Under the pieces are notes generated by a model, which was given only the letters and a program-made list of their open reading frames with translations, was not told where the DNA came from and ran no database searches. From contig NC_085140.1 in the NCBI RefSeq assembly GCF_024139115.2, positions 20,765,003-20,829,002 of the forward strand: a stretch of 64,000 nucleotides of DNA, in the 5' to 3' direction. How positions within the stretch are numbered: the stretch's first letter is position 1; each line of letters starts with the position of its first letter. The translations under genes and the position numbers were made by a program. This document shows, piece by piece, positions 11,001 to 23,091 of this stretch. Source of the stretch: Armigeres subalbatus (taxonomy: Eukaryota > Arthropoda > Insecta > Diptera > Culicidae).

Positions 11001-12902
11001 AATTTTTACTATGCGTGTTCAGCATTTGAGTCAAAGTTTGGCAGAATAAAATCATTCAGTATTGAAGAAGAATGTGCTGCGTTATATGAATCAAAACGGT
11101 AACATAAAACACGCATAAAAAAATAAACAGCTTGTTCATTTCCCCTGGTTCAGAATATTTCAAACTTTGCTGCGCCATCCTTGTCAACAATCTATCCAAT
11201 AATTCTATATCTGATGCGTCCATCCTTGAAAGTTTAAATCCACCAGAAATTCTGAAATTTAAACAACAAATTAAATTTTGCTTCAAATGTATATTCAATA
11301 TTACAAACTCGTGTAAAAACAAATATAAATAAATTCAACCAGTAAACACTGCAAACAATCTATCTTCATTTACCAATCTGAATGGATTTCAGTTTGAAGG
11401 GTGAACGCTCCCCCTTCACCGAAAATAACAACGACCTTCTGACAAAGCCTGTGAGCGAAATTGCGAGAAAAGCAACAATATGGAAAGATAACTCACCGAA
11501 GAAAGCTTTATTGTTTTGTTTGCTCCATGTTAACCGATGTCTCCCCGATTCAACACCTCATTGTTCAAGTGAAAACTGCCGGAACGGCTGTGGGGAAAAT
11601 TTACCTCCGCCTTTTGGTGGTCGGCTGGCTTTGTTGAACGGTGCCGAGTTTCCGCCATTTAGCAAACATCAAGTGGCTACTTATTTGCAATCAAGTCACG
11701 TTCCGGTTTTGATTTCACGAAATGAAGCTGCGTCCACTCCAGTTTCCATTAGTTGAGAATAACACGCAATTTAAGAAATCTCAGGAATTTCGACTTCACT
11801 TTGCCCAGGTACGCAATTAATTGGTCCTCACTCAAAGCCGGAGAATTTTCCGGCGACTGATAACAGTCATTTGAAGTGATTCTAAAATTACATCTTCTCC
11901 ATTTCCCGGCTTTCGGGACATTTTTTCCCGCTGTTGCCAAGTTGACGAATTGAATGAGCGGCGAACCCTCTTCATTAGAAAATCATGGTCCCGTCGTCCT
12001 CCATTAGCATGTTTTTCTTTCTTTTGCGACACGTTTGTCAAAAACAACTTCGGTGAAACATTTTTTTTATATTCAAACCTAAACTCCATTTGATTTCAAG
12101 GAATAACATTCCGCAAATGGGACGCAGCCACGTGGGAGGAAAATTATCATTAAATGAATCACGTTAATCGAAGTTTGAATTTTCAAGAAACCATGGCTTG
12201 TCGGATTGGGGGGGAGATGGTGATAATGGAGCAGAGGAATGAAAAGTCCCACACTGTGAGCATCTTCCGATAGGCACCTGCAGGCAGATGAAATCAATCA
12301 AACTGAAACCTTCGTCAAGCCGGGCATCCATGTGGTGGGGTACGGGATAAAGAACGGAGTGGCCAAAGTTTTCAGGTTCATTGACAACCGAACTGGCAGG
12401 CTGAGAAGTGTGATGGCCTGTGAAAATCGAAATTCTTTTGCTGAATGAAGATGCCTTTATCGTAGGGGCAAGCGGTTGGGAATTAAGCTGGAAGCAATTT
12501 TCCAGTAGTCGGTCCAGTCGATGCAATAATCACTCACGTAGAACATAACGATCGGTGTTAGACTGCCGAAAGCTTTTGGAACAATATAATAATTGAGTGA
12601 AATTGTTGTTCTTCCTATGAAATGCCTATTTAGAAATAAAGCGAACATACAGAATGTGAGAGATTTATTGCTTTATGGAGAACCTGGTAGAATACGGGTG
12701 AAAGATGAGGTTTTCGGCTTGATGATTTACATACTCATGATTGATTAAACTGGTACTTGGAATTTTATTTGAGTTAGCTCGCCTGACTGACAGCTTGAAC
12801 GAGAATTTCTTTGGAATATCAAATTTCCCTTTCAACATTTTGATTCTGCTCTGAATTCAGAAAATAACTCAAATATAAAAAAATGTTTTGACTTAAACTT
12901 TT
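11001..12902. other. No gene recognised
   Basis: Unique-looking sequence with overlapping short frames on both strands (for example 11382-11756 plus, 12164-12526 minus). None has a domain, signal peptide or consistent start. I see no repeats or RNA genes. Confidence 0.4.
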
Positions 12903-13419
12903 TGCCTTTCTCGTACACAAAGTATACGTAAAGGCTATATGTTCGCTCCAAAAATGAACTTTTTATAGGAGGCCCGGAAACCCATAGTGTAATATACCAA
13001 TCGACTCAGTTCGACGAATTGAGGTGATGTCTGTGTGTGTGTATGTGTGTGTGTATGTGTGTGTCTGTGCGCACTAACCCAAAAAAAATGTCACTCATTT
13101 TTCAGGTACTTATCCTTAACCGATTTACTCGCAACAAATTGCATTCGACGTAGTATACTCTACCATTGTTTCCTATTGAAAATTGGTCTGATCGGACTAT
13201 GGGCTCGGAAGTTATGGCCAAAATACAACTTTTTATAGAAAAATAGAGTAAAAAAATGTCACTCATTTTTCAGGCACTTATCCTTAACCGATTTACTCGC
13301 AACAAGTTGCATTCGACGCAGAATACTCTTCCATTGTTTCCTATTGAAAATTGGTCAGATCGGTCTATGGGCTCAAGAGTAATGGCCAAAATACTATTTT
13401 ATAATGCACGAGAAAGGCA
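12903..13419. mobile_element. Non-autonomous element with TGCCTTTCTCGT ends, copy 1
   Basis: The left end reads TGCCTTTCTCGTAC and the right end GCACGAGAAAGGCA, a short inverted pair. Inside are CGGAAACCCATAGTGTAAT, CTCAGTTCGACGAATTGAGG and a (GT)n run (13030-13068), followed by a roughly 170-bp direct duplication: AAAAAATGTCACTCATTTTT begins both copies at about 13083 and 13252, and each ends in GGGCTC...GGCCAAAATAC. A second family member in inverted orientation is at 30415-30890. No protein is encoded. The superfamily is unknown. Confidence 0.65.
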
Positions 13420-16181
13420 CCCTCACCGGGTTTTTTTATATTTATTTATCAAACATTATTCCAGATTTAAAACCGGCGTTGGGATTTGACCAATTTCTCG
13501 AATGAAAATGACCCACAAACTATGTCAAATTTGATTAGGAACTCGATTGGTCCAAACAATGGACAGCCGTGCGGAATCCGCAAAAGCCGCAGAAACCAGA
13601 TAGTGAGTCATTGCACGGAAAGAAGGAAATACCATCATGCGACATGTCAAACTTTATGATATCAAATGGCGTTCTGTGTCCGTACTTCCTGGGGCATATT
13701 TCGCACACTAAAACCAGAAAATGGAAATTGCGCTGCCTTGTTTTACCAAACTATCACATTAAATAAGAACTTCGTTACTTCAAAGAACTATTGTAACCCC
13801 GTTCTTGGATGTGGTAAAAATCTGTTTAACATATTCATCAAAGCAAGTGCAAAAGCTCACACGAAATCGATCGCAGAAATTATCCCGCATGAAACTGCAT
13901 CTTCGAAGGGCTCCTGGCATAATTCCGTAGTGAAAAATCCGCCATCTGTGGCACACACACAAAAATGCAAGATTCCAGAACCATTGAATCGAATATTCAT
14001 CAGGAGGCAAGCTTTGCTGGCGGAAGTAGCGCACAAGCCCTCAACAATATACGCTTCGACTGTTCTGAAATCCCGGAAGTGGTTTTCACCGCCTCGTTCT
14101 GACGCTCTATTTCTTTTTCTCTACGTCTATTGAAAATATATATTCCATAAAAAGATCATATTTTCTCTTTATAGATCTAGTGACTTCGATGCAGATCCAA
14201 CTCAAAAGTTACAATTAATAAGTTTGTGCCTTTTAAGTGAAATATTCGAACATAAAGAAGTTCCATAAAAACAAAATATAAAGAAATGTGGGATGATTAT
14301 TCTTGTGGGAAAAACAATAAAAAGAAAGAAATATTTTACAATTGGCTTTAAACATTATCAAAAAGCTTAGAAGAAATTTTTGTAAAATTCCTAGAAGGTA
14401 TTCGCATGAAAAAGATTATGGAGTACACATTAGACTTCCAAAACACTTCATAGGGATTCTGAAGATTTGAAGTTCCAATACAAAATTCCAACAACACAGT
14501 TTTGAAACAAGAGATTCCTAATGAAACAAAAAAGTAAATTAAGCAGAGATTTTTCCGGTGAGACGTTTTGAAAGTATTCCATAGACAGACATAAATATAA
14601 ACTAAAAGCCGCTCAGATTCCTATGATGCTGACAAGAGATTATTTATTAATTATTTATTTTCTCGGAAATTCTGATTCAATGAAAGACTTCCATTTCAAA
14701 TATCCGACATTCCTGGGTGTTGTAAAAACGGCGAGTACTTCTTTTTTATACTTCTTAAATCATTCAAGCTCCAACTTTATAACGGACCACTCATTTGGCT
14801 GCCTCTGGTTAGCAGGACAAAAATCCCTTGAAAACTTCCGTAGTGAAACCAGGCCATAAATTTTCCCGCATCAGTGGAACTATTATAGCCATTATGAGCC
14901 CTGCCCACAATCGTGTGGGAAGCGATCAACGAGGGCGAATAAAATTCACAGCTGACGCGAGGTGCTGATGATTATATTTGGGAAGTTTTCTCGTGATTCA
15001 CGTATTGCTCACTTGGTAGCGGCAGATGAGCAATCTTCCGATTGCGAAGTGAAAAATTTAATATACTGTTGGAAACTGTTTAACGTAAATAAAAATGGTG
15101 GTAAAATAAAAATCTAATTTAACGAACAAAACTAAAAAAATAAAACAATCCAACACTAATTTAAATTCTTATACATATGTTCCAGTAACAAATTTAGAAT
15201 CTTTCTCATGTTCTTATATCTCCTTGGACATTAATTGATTATTATTGACTCGTTGAACATGCTTTATACTAAAGAATCATGAATCGAGCTGGATTTTCTT
15301 CAGAACTCATTAAATCGTAGTTAGATTAAGATTTGTTTAATTTTCCCAACGAAAGGTTCTGTTTTTTTCATATATAAGAACACAGATACCAAGACGAATC
15401 GATTAGTGAGGATATCTTGCAAATCGGTCCATCCATTCGTATATTGACTCAAAGGAAATGTAAGCTTATTTTTTTTATATATAGAAGAAGAAGATATAAG
15501 AAGATTATTTCAAAATAGATAAGCAACAGATCTGTAACCAGAGTTTAAAAAAATATCTTCTATAGATAAGTTCATTAAATTTGTTGCTCCCCTTATTGTT
15601 TTTTACAACATTTCTTCATTGATTTATAATATTATGGACAATTTTAATGTTTATCATGACATGTGGCTATCCGAGTCCATATTCATAAGGCTGCACCGCA
15701 ATCGAAACACTACATCGAATGTAGCATGACACAACCGCCAGCGAGTATTATGTTCAGCAGAGTGGGAGAACGCAACGGTTCCTATCATCCTGCGTGTCAT
15801 TTGGAGCGACTGCGGAACGTCATCATGTATCGAATTTTATTCGTCGTGATTCCGAGTGGTAAACAAAATTAGCACAATTATGGGGGCCCATTATGGCCGG
15901 TCGCTAGTTTCGGACGTCCGTCAATTCTCCCACAAAGTGAGATGTTTACATTTGGTTCTTTCGACGGTAATGCCGATGGTTTATTTTATTTTAACGTTCA
16001 AACCGTGTGTTTGAAATACACGCACGTGTGCGTTGCAAGTAGGGAAACTGTTCCATTTTCTGCCTCGCGCTCACGCTTTCTATATTTATCATATGGAATA
16101 CTGTAAAGCTGGTCGAATTTATGTACAGTTCTTTGTTGTTATTATGGAAGCGTCAAGATCAAGACCCTGGAAGTTACCCTA
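13420..16181. other. No gene recognised
   Basis: A mixed stretch. The frame at 13666-14133 (+, 155 codons) is the longest but has no domain and begins inside another open frame. 14170-14620 and 15060-15640 are AT-rich with poly-A and poly-T runs. 15650-15960 is GC-richer and unique-looking. I see no transposon ends or RNA genes. Confidence 0.4.
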
Positions 16182-16320
16182 TATAAAAGTTGATCTACAC
16201 TTAAACGGATTTGGTCAGCCCAATATTGGGTACCATTTCGTTCGCCCTACTCACACTTTCAGCTTCAAAACACTCTCTCAAAGTCTCAACTTCAAATGGC
16301 TGCTCTTCAGCACCTGTGGC
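16182..16320 (+). promoter_or_regulatory. Possible TATA-containing promoter and leader
   Basis: TATAAAAG at 16182-16189 lies about 35 bases upstream of GGTCAGCC, a weak match to the insect initiator TCAGT. A CA-rich leader follows, with repeated CTC and TCAA motifs, and then ATGGCTGCTCTTCAG at about 16296 in a CAAATGG context. That frame closes after 15 codons. The arrangement resembles a small insect gene's first exon, but no downstream exon is identified, so it may be chance or a gene remnant. Confidence 0.25.
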
Positions 16321-16532
16321 ACCATAGGATCATATATTTATAACCCTTCCATTATGTATCGCCATAAATGCGGACAACAACACGACCGACGCACAGTGGC
16401 GGATTTCCAAGCGAGAGCCAAATGAAACTCCGAAAGTTCTTCACATTGGACTGTCGGGAAAAGCATCAAGTTGGAATAGTTGTGATGCACAACCCTTATA
16501 TGAATGAATATCGCATCTGAATCATGTGGAGC

Positions 16533-16826
16533 AACTCAGAGCGCCCTCCTTAGCCGTGCGGTAAGACGCGTGGCTACAAAGCAAGACCATGCTGAGGGTG
16601 GCTGGGTTCGATTCCCGGTGCCGGTCTAGGCAATTTTCGGATTGGAAATTGTCTCGACTTCCCTGGGCATAAAAGTATCATCGTGCTAGCCTCATGATAT
16701 ACGAATGCAAAAATGGTAACCTGGTTTAGAAACCTCGCAGTTAATAACTGTGGAAGTGCTTAAGTTGCGAGGCGGCTCTGTCCCAGTGTGGGGATGTAAT
16801 GCCAATAAGAAGAAGAACTCAGAGCG
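16533..16826 (+). mobile_element. tRNA-derived SINE (Feilai-like), full length
   Basis: The body, 16544-16815, starts CTCCTTAGCCGTGCGG (A-box region) and has GGGTTCGATTCCCGG (B box) at about 16603-16617. It continues into a conserved body and ends with GCCAATAAGAAGAAGAA. AACTCAGAGCG flanks it at 16533-16543 and 16816-16826 as a perfect 11-bp target duplication. This is a pol III-transcribed SINE mobilised by a LINE partner. The resemblance to the mosquito Feilai family is from memory of its tail and tRNA-related head. Confidence 0.9.
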
Positions 16827-16849
16827 TTAATAAAAGCTTCCAATGAGTG

Positions 16850-17045
16850 ATTAAATTAGTTATGTTATGATTAAATCATTCAACTCTATGATTAAAGATT
16901 ATGAATAATTATTTATTCTTTTTGCACAATGATTAATGGTTATGATTAACGATTAAATCAATTTTTGCAAAGAATAACGATTGTGATTAATGAATAAAAC
17001 CTTTGCAGTATGATTAACGATTAACGACCGTGATTAAATGTTGAC
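16850..17045. repeat. Degenerate GATTAA-rich tract
   Basis: TGATTAA, ATGATTAACGATTAA and close variants recur through the tract, directly upstream of the truncated RTE fragment. It may be a decayed microsatellite. Confidence 0.6.
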
Positions 17046-17056
17046 ACAATATGTAT

Positions 17057-18573
17057 ACAGGACCTAATTCTACCGGCTCCGGATCTCCAGGAAATCCAGG
17101 AGGAGATTGGCCGGCTGAAGAACAACAAAGCCCCTGGGGTTGACCAACTACCTGGAGAGCTATTTAAACACGGTGGTGAGGCACTGGCTAGAGCGCTGCA
17201 TTGGGTCATTACCAAGATTTGGGAGGAGGAAGTTTTGCCGCAGGAGTGGATGGAAGGTATCGTGTGTCCATCTACAAAATGGGCGATAAGCTGGATTGTA
17301 GCAACTACCGCGCAATCACATTGCTGAACGCCGCCTACAAGATACTCTCCCAAACTTTATGCCGTCGACTAGCACCAATTGCACGGGAGTTCGTGGGACA
17401 GTAACAGGCGGGTTTTATGGGCGAACGCTCCACCATGGACCAGGTGTTCGCCATTCGCCAAGTACTGCAGAAATGCCGCGAATACAACGTCATCTATTCA
17501 TCGACTTCAAAGCCGCATATGATACAATCGATCGGGACCAGCTATGGCAGCTAATGCACGAACACGGATTACCGGATAAACTGACACGATGGATCGGGTG
17601 ATGTGCGTAGTTCGAGTTTCAGGGGCATTCTCGAGTCCCTTCGAAACCCGCAGAGGGTTATGGCAAGGTGATGGTATCGCTTTGGAAGGGGTAATACGAA
17701 GAGCAGGGATTAACACGAGTGGCACAATTTTTAATAAGTCCGTCCAGCTATTTGGCTTCGCCGACGACATAGATATTATGGCACGTAACTTTGAGAAGAT
17801 GGAGGAAGCCTACATCAGACTGAAGAGGGAAGCCAAACGGATCGGACTAGTCATCAACACGTCGAAGACGAAGTACATGATAGGAAGAGGTTCAAGAGAA
17901 GACAATGTGAGCCACCCACCGCGAGTTTGCATCGGTGGTGACGACATCGAGGTGGTAGAAGAATTTGTGTACTTGGGCTCACTGGTGACTGCCGAAAATG
18001 ATACCAGCAGAGAAATTCGGAGACGCATAGTGGCAGGAAATCGTACATACTTTGGACTCCGCAAGACGCTCCGATCGAATAGAGTTCGCCGCCGTACCAA
18101 ACTGACAATCTACAAAACGCTCATTAGACCGGTAGTCCTCTACGGACACCTGGACGATACTCGTGGAGGACCAACGCGCTTTTGGAGTTTTCAAAAGGAA
18201 AGTGCTGCGTACCATCTATGGTGGGGTGCAGATGGCGGACGGTACGTGGAGAAGGCGAATGAACCACGAGTTGCATCAGCTGTTGGGAGAACCATCCATC
18301 GTTCACACCGCGAAAATCGGACGACTGTGATGGGCCGGGCACGTAGCCAGAATGTCGGACAGTAACCCGGTGAAAATGGTTCTCGACAACGATCCGACGG
18401 GCACAAGAAGGCGAGGTGCGCAGCGGACAAGGTGGATCGATCAGGTGGAAGATGACTTGCGGACCCTCCGTAGACTGCGTGGTTGGCGACGTGTAGTCAT
18501 GAACCGAGCCGAATGGAGAAGACTTTTATATACCGCACAGGCCACTTCAGCCTTAGTCTGAATAAATTATAAT
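17057..18573 (+). pseudogene. RTE-clade retrotransposon, 5'-truncated copy
   Basis: The copy starts in the linker before the reverse transcriptase (LQEIQEEIGRLKNNKAPGV) and continues through LFIDFKAAYDTIDRDQLW, FETRRGLWQGDG, the intact catalytic LFGFADDIDIMARN, YLGSLVTAENDTSREIRRRI and the C-terminal RTRWIDQVEDDL. Several frameshifts break it, at about 17270, 17400, 17590 and 18150. A 21-bp in-frame deletion after GATGG removes the residues LSCLLFN that the other copy keeps. The 3' end is CTTAGTCTGAATAAAT followed by a short AT tail, as in RTE elements. No endonuclease is left. Family placement rests on the RT motifs and similarity to 45.8-53.7 kb. Confidence 0.9.
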
Positions 18574-20152
18574 GACGTTCTTAGCGACAAAACAAGCTTA
18601 ATTTTGTGACAAATATCACCGTGCATTTTTATTGTATTTTTCCGTGTGAATCTTGTTTGAAGTGGGCCTTCCTGCCAGTTCATCAGCGTCATATGAACAG
18701 TTTTGGTCTTAATGCACAATAAAGAAAGTCGACAGGAATCTGATCTGGGATGGTCTTTTACGTTGCCCCTATGTATCCTAAGTGGTGCTCAGGAAACACG
18801 AGTGAGTTAACTATAACTACGAGGACGTGGCCGGCATCGTTATTGGTCTTGAATTATTTAAACTCTAAACCATGAATAATTTTCTAATCTCAAGGTCCGA
18901 TTCATTTTTAACAGCCTACGGACGCTACCGCGGAGAATAATTTTTCTGCCACAATCCACGCTGACGGCCATCCCACTATCGATGCTATAATTGCTATACA
19001 ATTTTCTATCAATTTTAAGAAAATTTGTCTCAAATCTACTTCCTATCGTTTTATATGGAGGTCCGAAAAAAGCGTTTCACGTTTCTTGATGCGCTTGTAC
19101 AGCCACTAACAGCAACCAGAATAAATCACTTGCTACCAACAATGGACACTCGCTGATTTACCACAATTTCGAGAAAACATGGACTTACTGTATTGAACAG
19201 AAGAAGGATGCTTTCCATCGTGTGTGAACCATTTCGATCGCAAAGAGCGCGCTCAAGCGCATGAAATATCTAAATATCTCGTGTCGGCGAGGTTGCTGCA
19301 GAATATTTATTTCTGCCGGTGCACTACGGGGAATAAGGTGGCCGAAAATAAAAATATCGACTCTCCCCGATTCGTGATTCAAGTTGACCTACTAAATGTT
19401 AATGTTTTGGAGCATTAAGCCCCAGAATATCAGCACTCTAAGCCATATGGTTAATAAGATATAGACATCAGAACCAGATACTTTTAGTTCTTGAGAAATC
19501 AATGCATTATTCAACTGCCAATATCTTCGGCTATAGTAGCTTTTTTCCAACTCTACAAAAAGTTTCTGAATGCTTGTTTCGTGGACTTCCGAAGAACGGG
19601 TATGTTGTGGGAAAATAGGAAGTAAAACATCCAAATACGAACCGACGAAATAAATTTTTTATGCAAAAGTTCTATACAAGAAAAAGTTTCTCAAAGTTTC
19701 ACTTAGCGACTACCCCTACGTCTTTTTTGGTCCTCCCAGAAGGCATTGAAACAAAATCCAGCTTCTTTTGGCTGCAAATCTGCGATTCCGATCAATTTTT
19801 CGAAAAATGTCATTAATTTTGAAACATTTAATATGGGTATCCCTAAAATACACGGCAGACTGCGATGGCCTGGATACCAATTTCATACGTATGCGAAAGA
19901 GCATCAGGAACAGGTAAAATAGAGAGAGTAGATAACACGGAAAGTGTCGTAGGCTTCGTGGTAGGCCGTGTACAGGATAGCTTATCCAGCTAAATGATAA
20001 TCCGTTAGGCGCAGGCTCACCAAGAGCATGCAACTCATTATCTATCAAGTGTCAAGTAAATAAATATGAAAGAAAAAACAATGGACTCTTGAGGATTACG
20101 TAAATCTTCTGGGCTTCATTTGAAATTATTTCATAAAATGTAGAATTTGGAA
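18574..20152. other. No gene recognised
   Basis: Unique-looking, moderately AT-rich sequence. Short frames on both strands (up to about 110 codons at 19716-20048 minus) lack domains. No terminal repeats or RNA genes were seen. Confidence 0.4.
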
Positions 20153-20305
20153 AGTCAAGTACGAGACACTGAAGACGACCACACAGTTGTGGTCGAAATA
20201 TGTATCTGCAAAGATATCAAAATAATTGGTACAATTGAATGGAGGTTACTTAAGTCGTCTTAGACGGTTGAATACATTCCACTAAAACGAGCTCAAAATA
20301 TTTAT
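20153..20305. repeat. Half copy of the palindromic repeat seen at 63.6-63.8 kb
   Basis: It shares TCAAGTACGAGACACTGAAG, the hairpin CGACCACACAGTTGTGGTCG, TATCTGCAAAGATA and CGTCTTAGACGG with 63660-63777. It then continues TTGAATACATTCCACT, matching the inverse of 63540-63575. Only one arm and the loop are present, and this copy is more diverged. Confidence 0.75.
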
Positions 20306-20699
20306 TCTCAGAATTTTGATATTAATTTAAAAACAATATGTACATGAAAGAAACGAAAATGTCTGCACTTAAGAAAATCTTTCGAAAAATATTGGTATGT
20401 ACCTAGGTGAAATAAATAAACAGCATTTATGAATTTCTATCTGAGTGCATCGTGAGCTGTGATTGCGAAGGTAAATCGCGTGAAGAGTTTGTACTTAGTG
20501 TTTGGTGAAGCATGAATTATAGGCAACTCATTGAAGTATTTAGAGCTCACGAGGGACGTCAGGTAGATCGTGTTGAAAAAGGAATATATCTGCCAAAGCT
20601 TCGCTGTGGATAAACAAAAAAAGAGTCAACTCCATACAAAATTGAAAAATCTGCATTTGAAATTTAAAAAAAAAAGCAGGCCGCATCCTGGTCCAAAAC

Positions 20700-20933
20700 T
20701 TACTTTGACTCATATAATGAGGAATAGCTTGACACAGAATTTGAATTGAAAGAATTTTATCATGCTGAGCCAGAGCCAAAGATATTAAAGGAAGCGTACC
20801 TGAAAAGAAAACAACTTATACAGAAAATGCTTTATGATAGCTTTGGTGTGAGGGTCGATCAGCCAAGGCAAGGCGGAGCAGGATCAAGCACAACTGGAAC
20901 CATTTGTCGACGAGCGTTTTGGAATCCAAAATA
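20700..20933 (+). pseudogene. Possible fragment of a transposon-derived protein
   Basis: The frame reads through KRKQLIQKMLYDSFGVRVDQ followed by PRQGGAGSSTTGTICRRAFW before stopping. A pattern of V/D-x-P-x-x-G-G-x-G-T/S followed by a TGN-x-x-RR-x-F/A core appears in many unnamed invertebrate proteins that I associate with mobile elements. That link is from memory and unverified. An in-frame stop sits just upstream at about 20728, with more matching-phase sequence before it, so the fragment is broken. Confidence 0.3.
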
Positions 20934-20969
20934 GGTAAAGCTGTTTTAAAATATTTCGCACCTATTCCC

Positions 20970-21423
20970 GTTTATAAAAGTTCGCCGAATTTTTCGTGTA
21001 TATTTTGAATAATTAGTGAAATTTTCTTATTGATATCAGATAAAACAAGCATCCTGTTTAAACAAATGAAAACTTTTCGTGAAAATACCAATGATTTTCT
21101 GGAAATATCCATACAATTCCTTGATGAAATTTCAGAAAGCTTTTTATACAAACTAGGAAGAACTTTAAACGGAACTTCTAAGGAATTTCCTGATGAAATC
21201 CAAGAATTTCCTTCGAAATTCAATTGAAAAACTAGTTAGAATCCCTAGTAAATTTTGAACAATTTTCCGACTATAGGTATTATGGAGAGTTTAAATGCAA
21301 ATTCCAGAAATAAAAATTGCTACAAAATTCTGAAGAGTTTCTCATAAAAATTAAGAAATCCAGAAATATTTCAAGCAAATTTTTGTGGAAGCTTCAAAGA
21401 ATTTCAGAATTCAAAGTTTTCGT
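20970..21423. repeat. Degenerate GAAATTTCC-type repeat field
   Basis: Variants of AAGGAATTTCC, GAAATTTCAGAAAG and TTCTGAAGAGTTTC recur at irregular spacing, as at 10380-11000. No credible gene is present. Confidence 0.5.
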
Positions 21424-22062
21424 TCGGCCGAACATGTCATTTAGCCGAAAAAGTAATCAATTCGAATAGGTCATTAAGTCGAAAATTTCGTTTGACCGAA
21501 GTGGTTGTTTGGCAGAAGATTTGGGCCTATTTGGAAAAAAATGTCATTTGGCCGAAAAGGATCCACGGCCGAAAGTGTCATGGTTTAGAAAAAGCCGATT
21601 GTCCGAATAGATCATTCAGCAGACAACCGCCCTTCTGAAACGGTTCTTGAGCAGAAAGAGCGCATAAGGGGGACGAATCGATATTTTAAGCCATATGACG
21701 ACTATTTCGCTCAGACAATACTTTTGGTCAACTGAACTGTTAGGACAAACTTTTCGGCCATATTATCAGCTAGGCTGTACATCCCTTTAACCCGTATGTC
21801 GCTTTTAGCCAAATGAAATTTTTTTGCCAAACACTAAAAAATTAACAAATAGATTTCCGACGAATGATCGGTAGCGGCTGTTTCGCCGAAAGTCATTCAG
21901 CCAAGAACAATTTGACCGATTTCCACAAAGCCGAAAGTTGTTTGACCGAATATGTCATGTGGTCAAATGAACTTTTAGGCCGAAACTCATTTGGCATAAT
22001 ATGTTATTTGGCTGAAAAATTCGTTTGGTTGAAAATACCATTCCGCCGAAATTCTTCTAATA
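21424..22062. repeat. Degenerate GGCCGAA repeat field
   Basis: TTGGCCGAA, GACCGAA, GCCGAAAG and GTCATTTGG variants recur roughly every 20-40 bp, as inside 2435-3289 and 31985-32159. I could not find matching ends or a target duplication, so this is probably an old, decayed copy. Confidence 0.65.
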
Positions 22063-22074
22063 TGAAGTTCCACC

Positions 22075-22438
22075 ATGGCAAATACCGAGCTTGATGTCAG
22101 CACAAAAGTTCACAAAATCATTCTTGATGTGCTTTTCTCATTTTTCAATTACAAAAAAAAGAAATGTACCTTAGAGCTTTGGTCATCCGGAGAATGCTCC
22201 CTGACGAACCACAACTCGAGCACGATGCTACGCTACACCATTAATGACGTCAAATTCCCGGGTGAATCCACCCTGAAATTGCGCAATCTAACCTTGAGTT
22301 GCCACGAGTATCTTGGTATATGTCCCTTTCCCCTTACTAAATGTTGGTAATAATTATATAGTTTGTAAATATCATAAAGAGGCTCGGCTCCGTTAAGTGT
22401 TATACGAAATAGATAAAAAAAAAAGTACAAAAAAAGTT
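22075..22438 (+). other. Possible 3' end of a truncated non-LTR element
   Basis: A 91-codon frame (22075-22350) has no recognisable domain. It is followed by AAAGAGGCTCGGCTCCGTTA, then GTTATACGAAATAGATAAAA and an A-rich tail ending near 22438. A GC-richer tract leading into an A-tail suggests the 3' untranslated end of a LINE on the plus strand, but no reverse-transcriptase motif remains. Confidence 0.3.
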
Positions 22439-22467
22439 GAGCATGGGCATACTGTTACAAAGGCATA

Positions 22468-22706
22468 TCTTCTATATAATAAAAATGAAATGGTCTGTGT
22501 TCGTATCCGCATAACTCGAAAACGGCTGAATGAATTTTCTTCATTCCTTCAACCGAAAGGTTCATTATAGTTTCCGACGGGTTTATATGATATTTGCTTA
22601 TGCAAAAATAACGAATTAAGATGAGTAAATCGAGCAAAACTAAAAGTTAGATTCGTATCGAAATTGTGTGCCTACTATGCAAGACAACGTCTGCCGGGTC
22701 GACTAG
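22468..22706 (+). mobile_element. Non-autonomous Helitron, 239 bp
   Basis: It begins TCTTCTATATAATAAAAATG directly after an A and ends GCCGGGTCGACTAG directly before a T. This matches the Helitron rules: 5' TC, 3' CTRR, insertion between A and T, no target duplication and no inverted termini. A second element with the same style of ends is at 26597-26846. Confidence 0.75.
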
Positions 22707-23091
22707 TTATTAATATAAATCGTCCCTTTTCACGACCACCATTTTACTGAAGAAGGTTTTGTTAACTGCGTTTGAATTTGAAGCTTAAGTAAAATTTACT
22801 CGCAAAATCAAAAATCATTTTGCTTGGAAAAGAGCATGAAGTAAAATTCTACACAGAAGAACAATTTTCAAATATTAGGTATTCGAAAATCATTTTTAAC
22901 TCAGTGAAATCTTTCATAATCAAAAAAATTCCAATTGTTTTGCTGCCTATTAAAGTCAATAATTTCCAATCACTAACGACAACAAAATAGAAATCGGAAT
23001 CTGGTGAGAAAATGTCACAGAAAATCTGCTGACGCCGCGACAGCCACTCTATGATTTACATGTACACCCAACCAGCGCATGTACATGTACA
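22707..23091. other. No gene; contains an extra copy of the TACACCCAACC end
   Basis: AT-rich sequence without open frames of note. TACACCCAACCAGCGCATGTAC at 23063-23084 repeats the left end of the element at 23831, with the foldback element lying between the two occurrences. Confidence 0.4.

Noticed and set aside
13030..13068. (GT)n run as a Z-DNA or regulatory element
   Set aside because: It is a short microsatellite inside a repeated element and occurs in the other family copy as (AC)n; there is no independent evidence of function.
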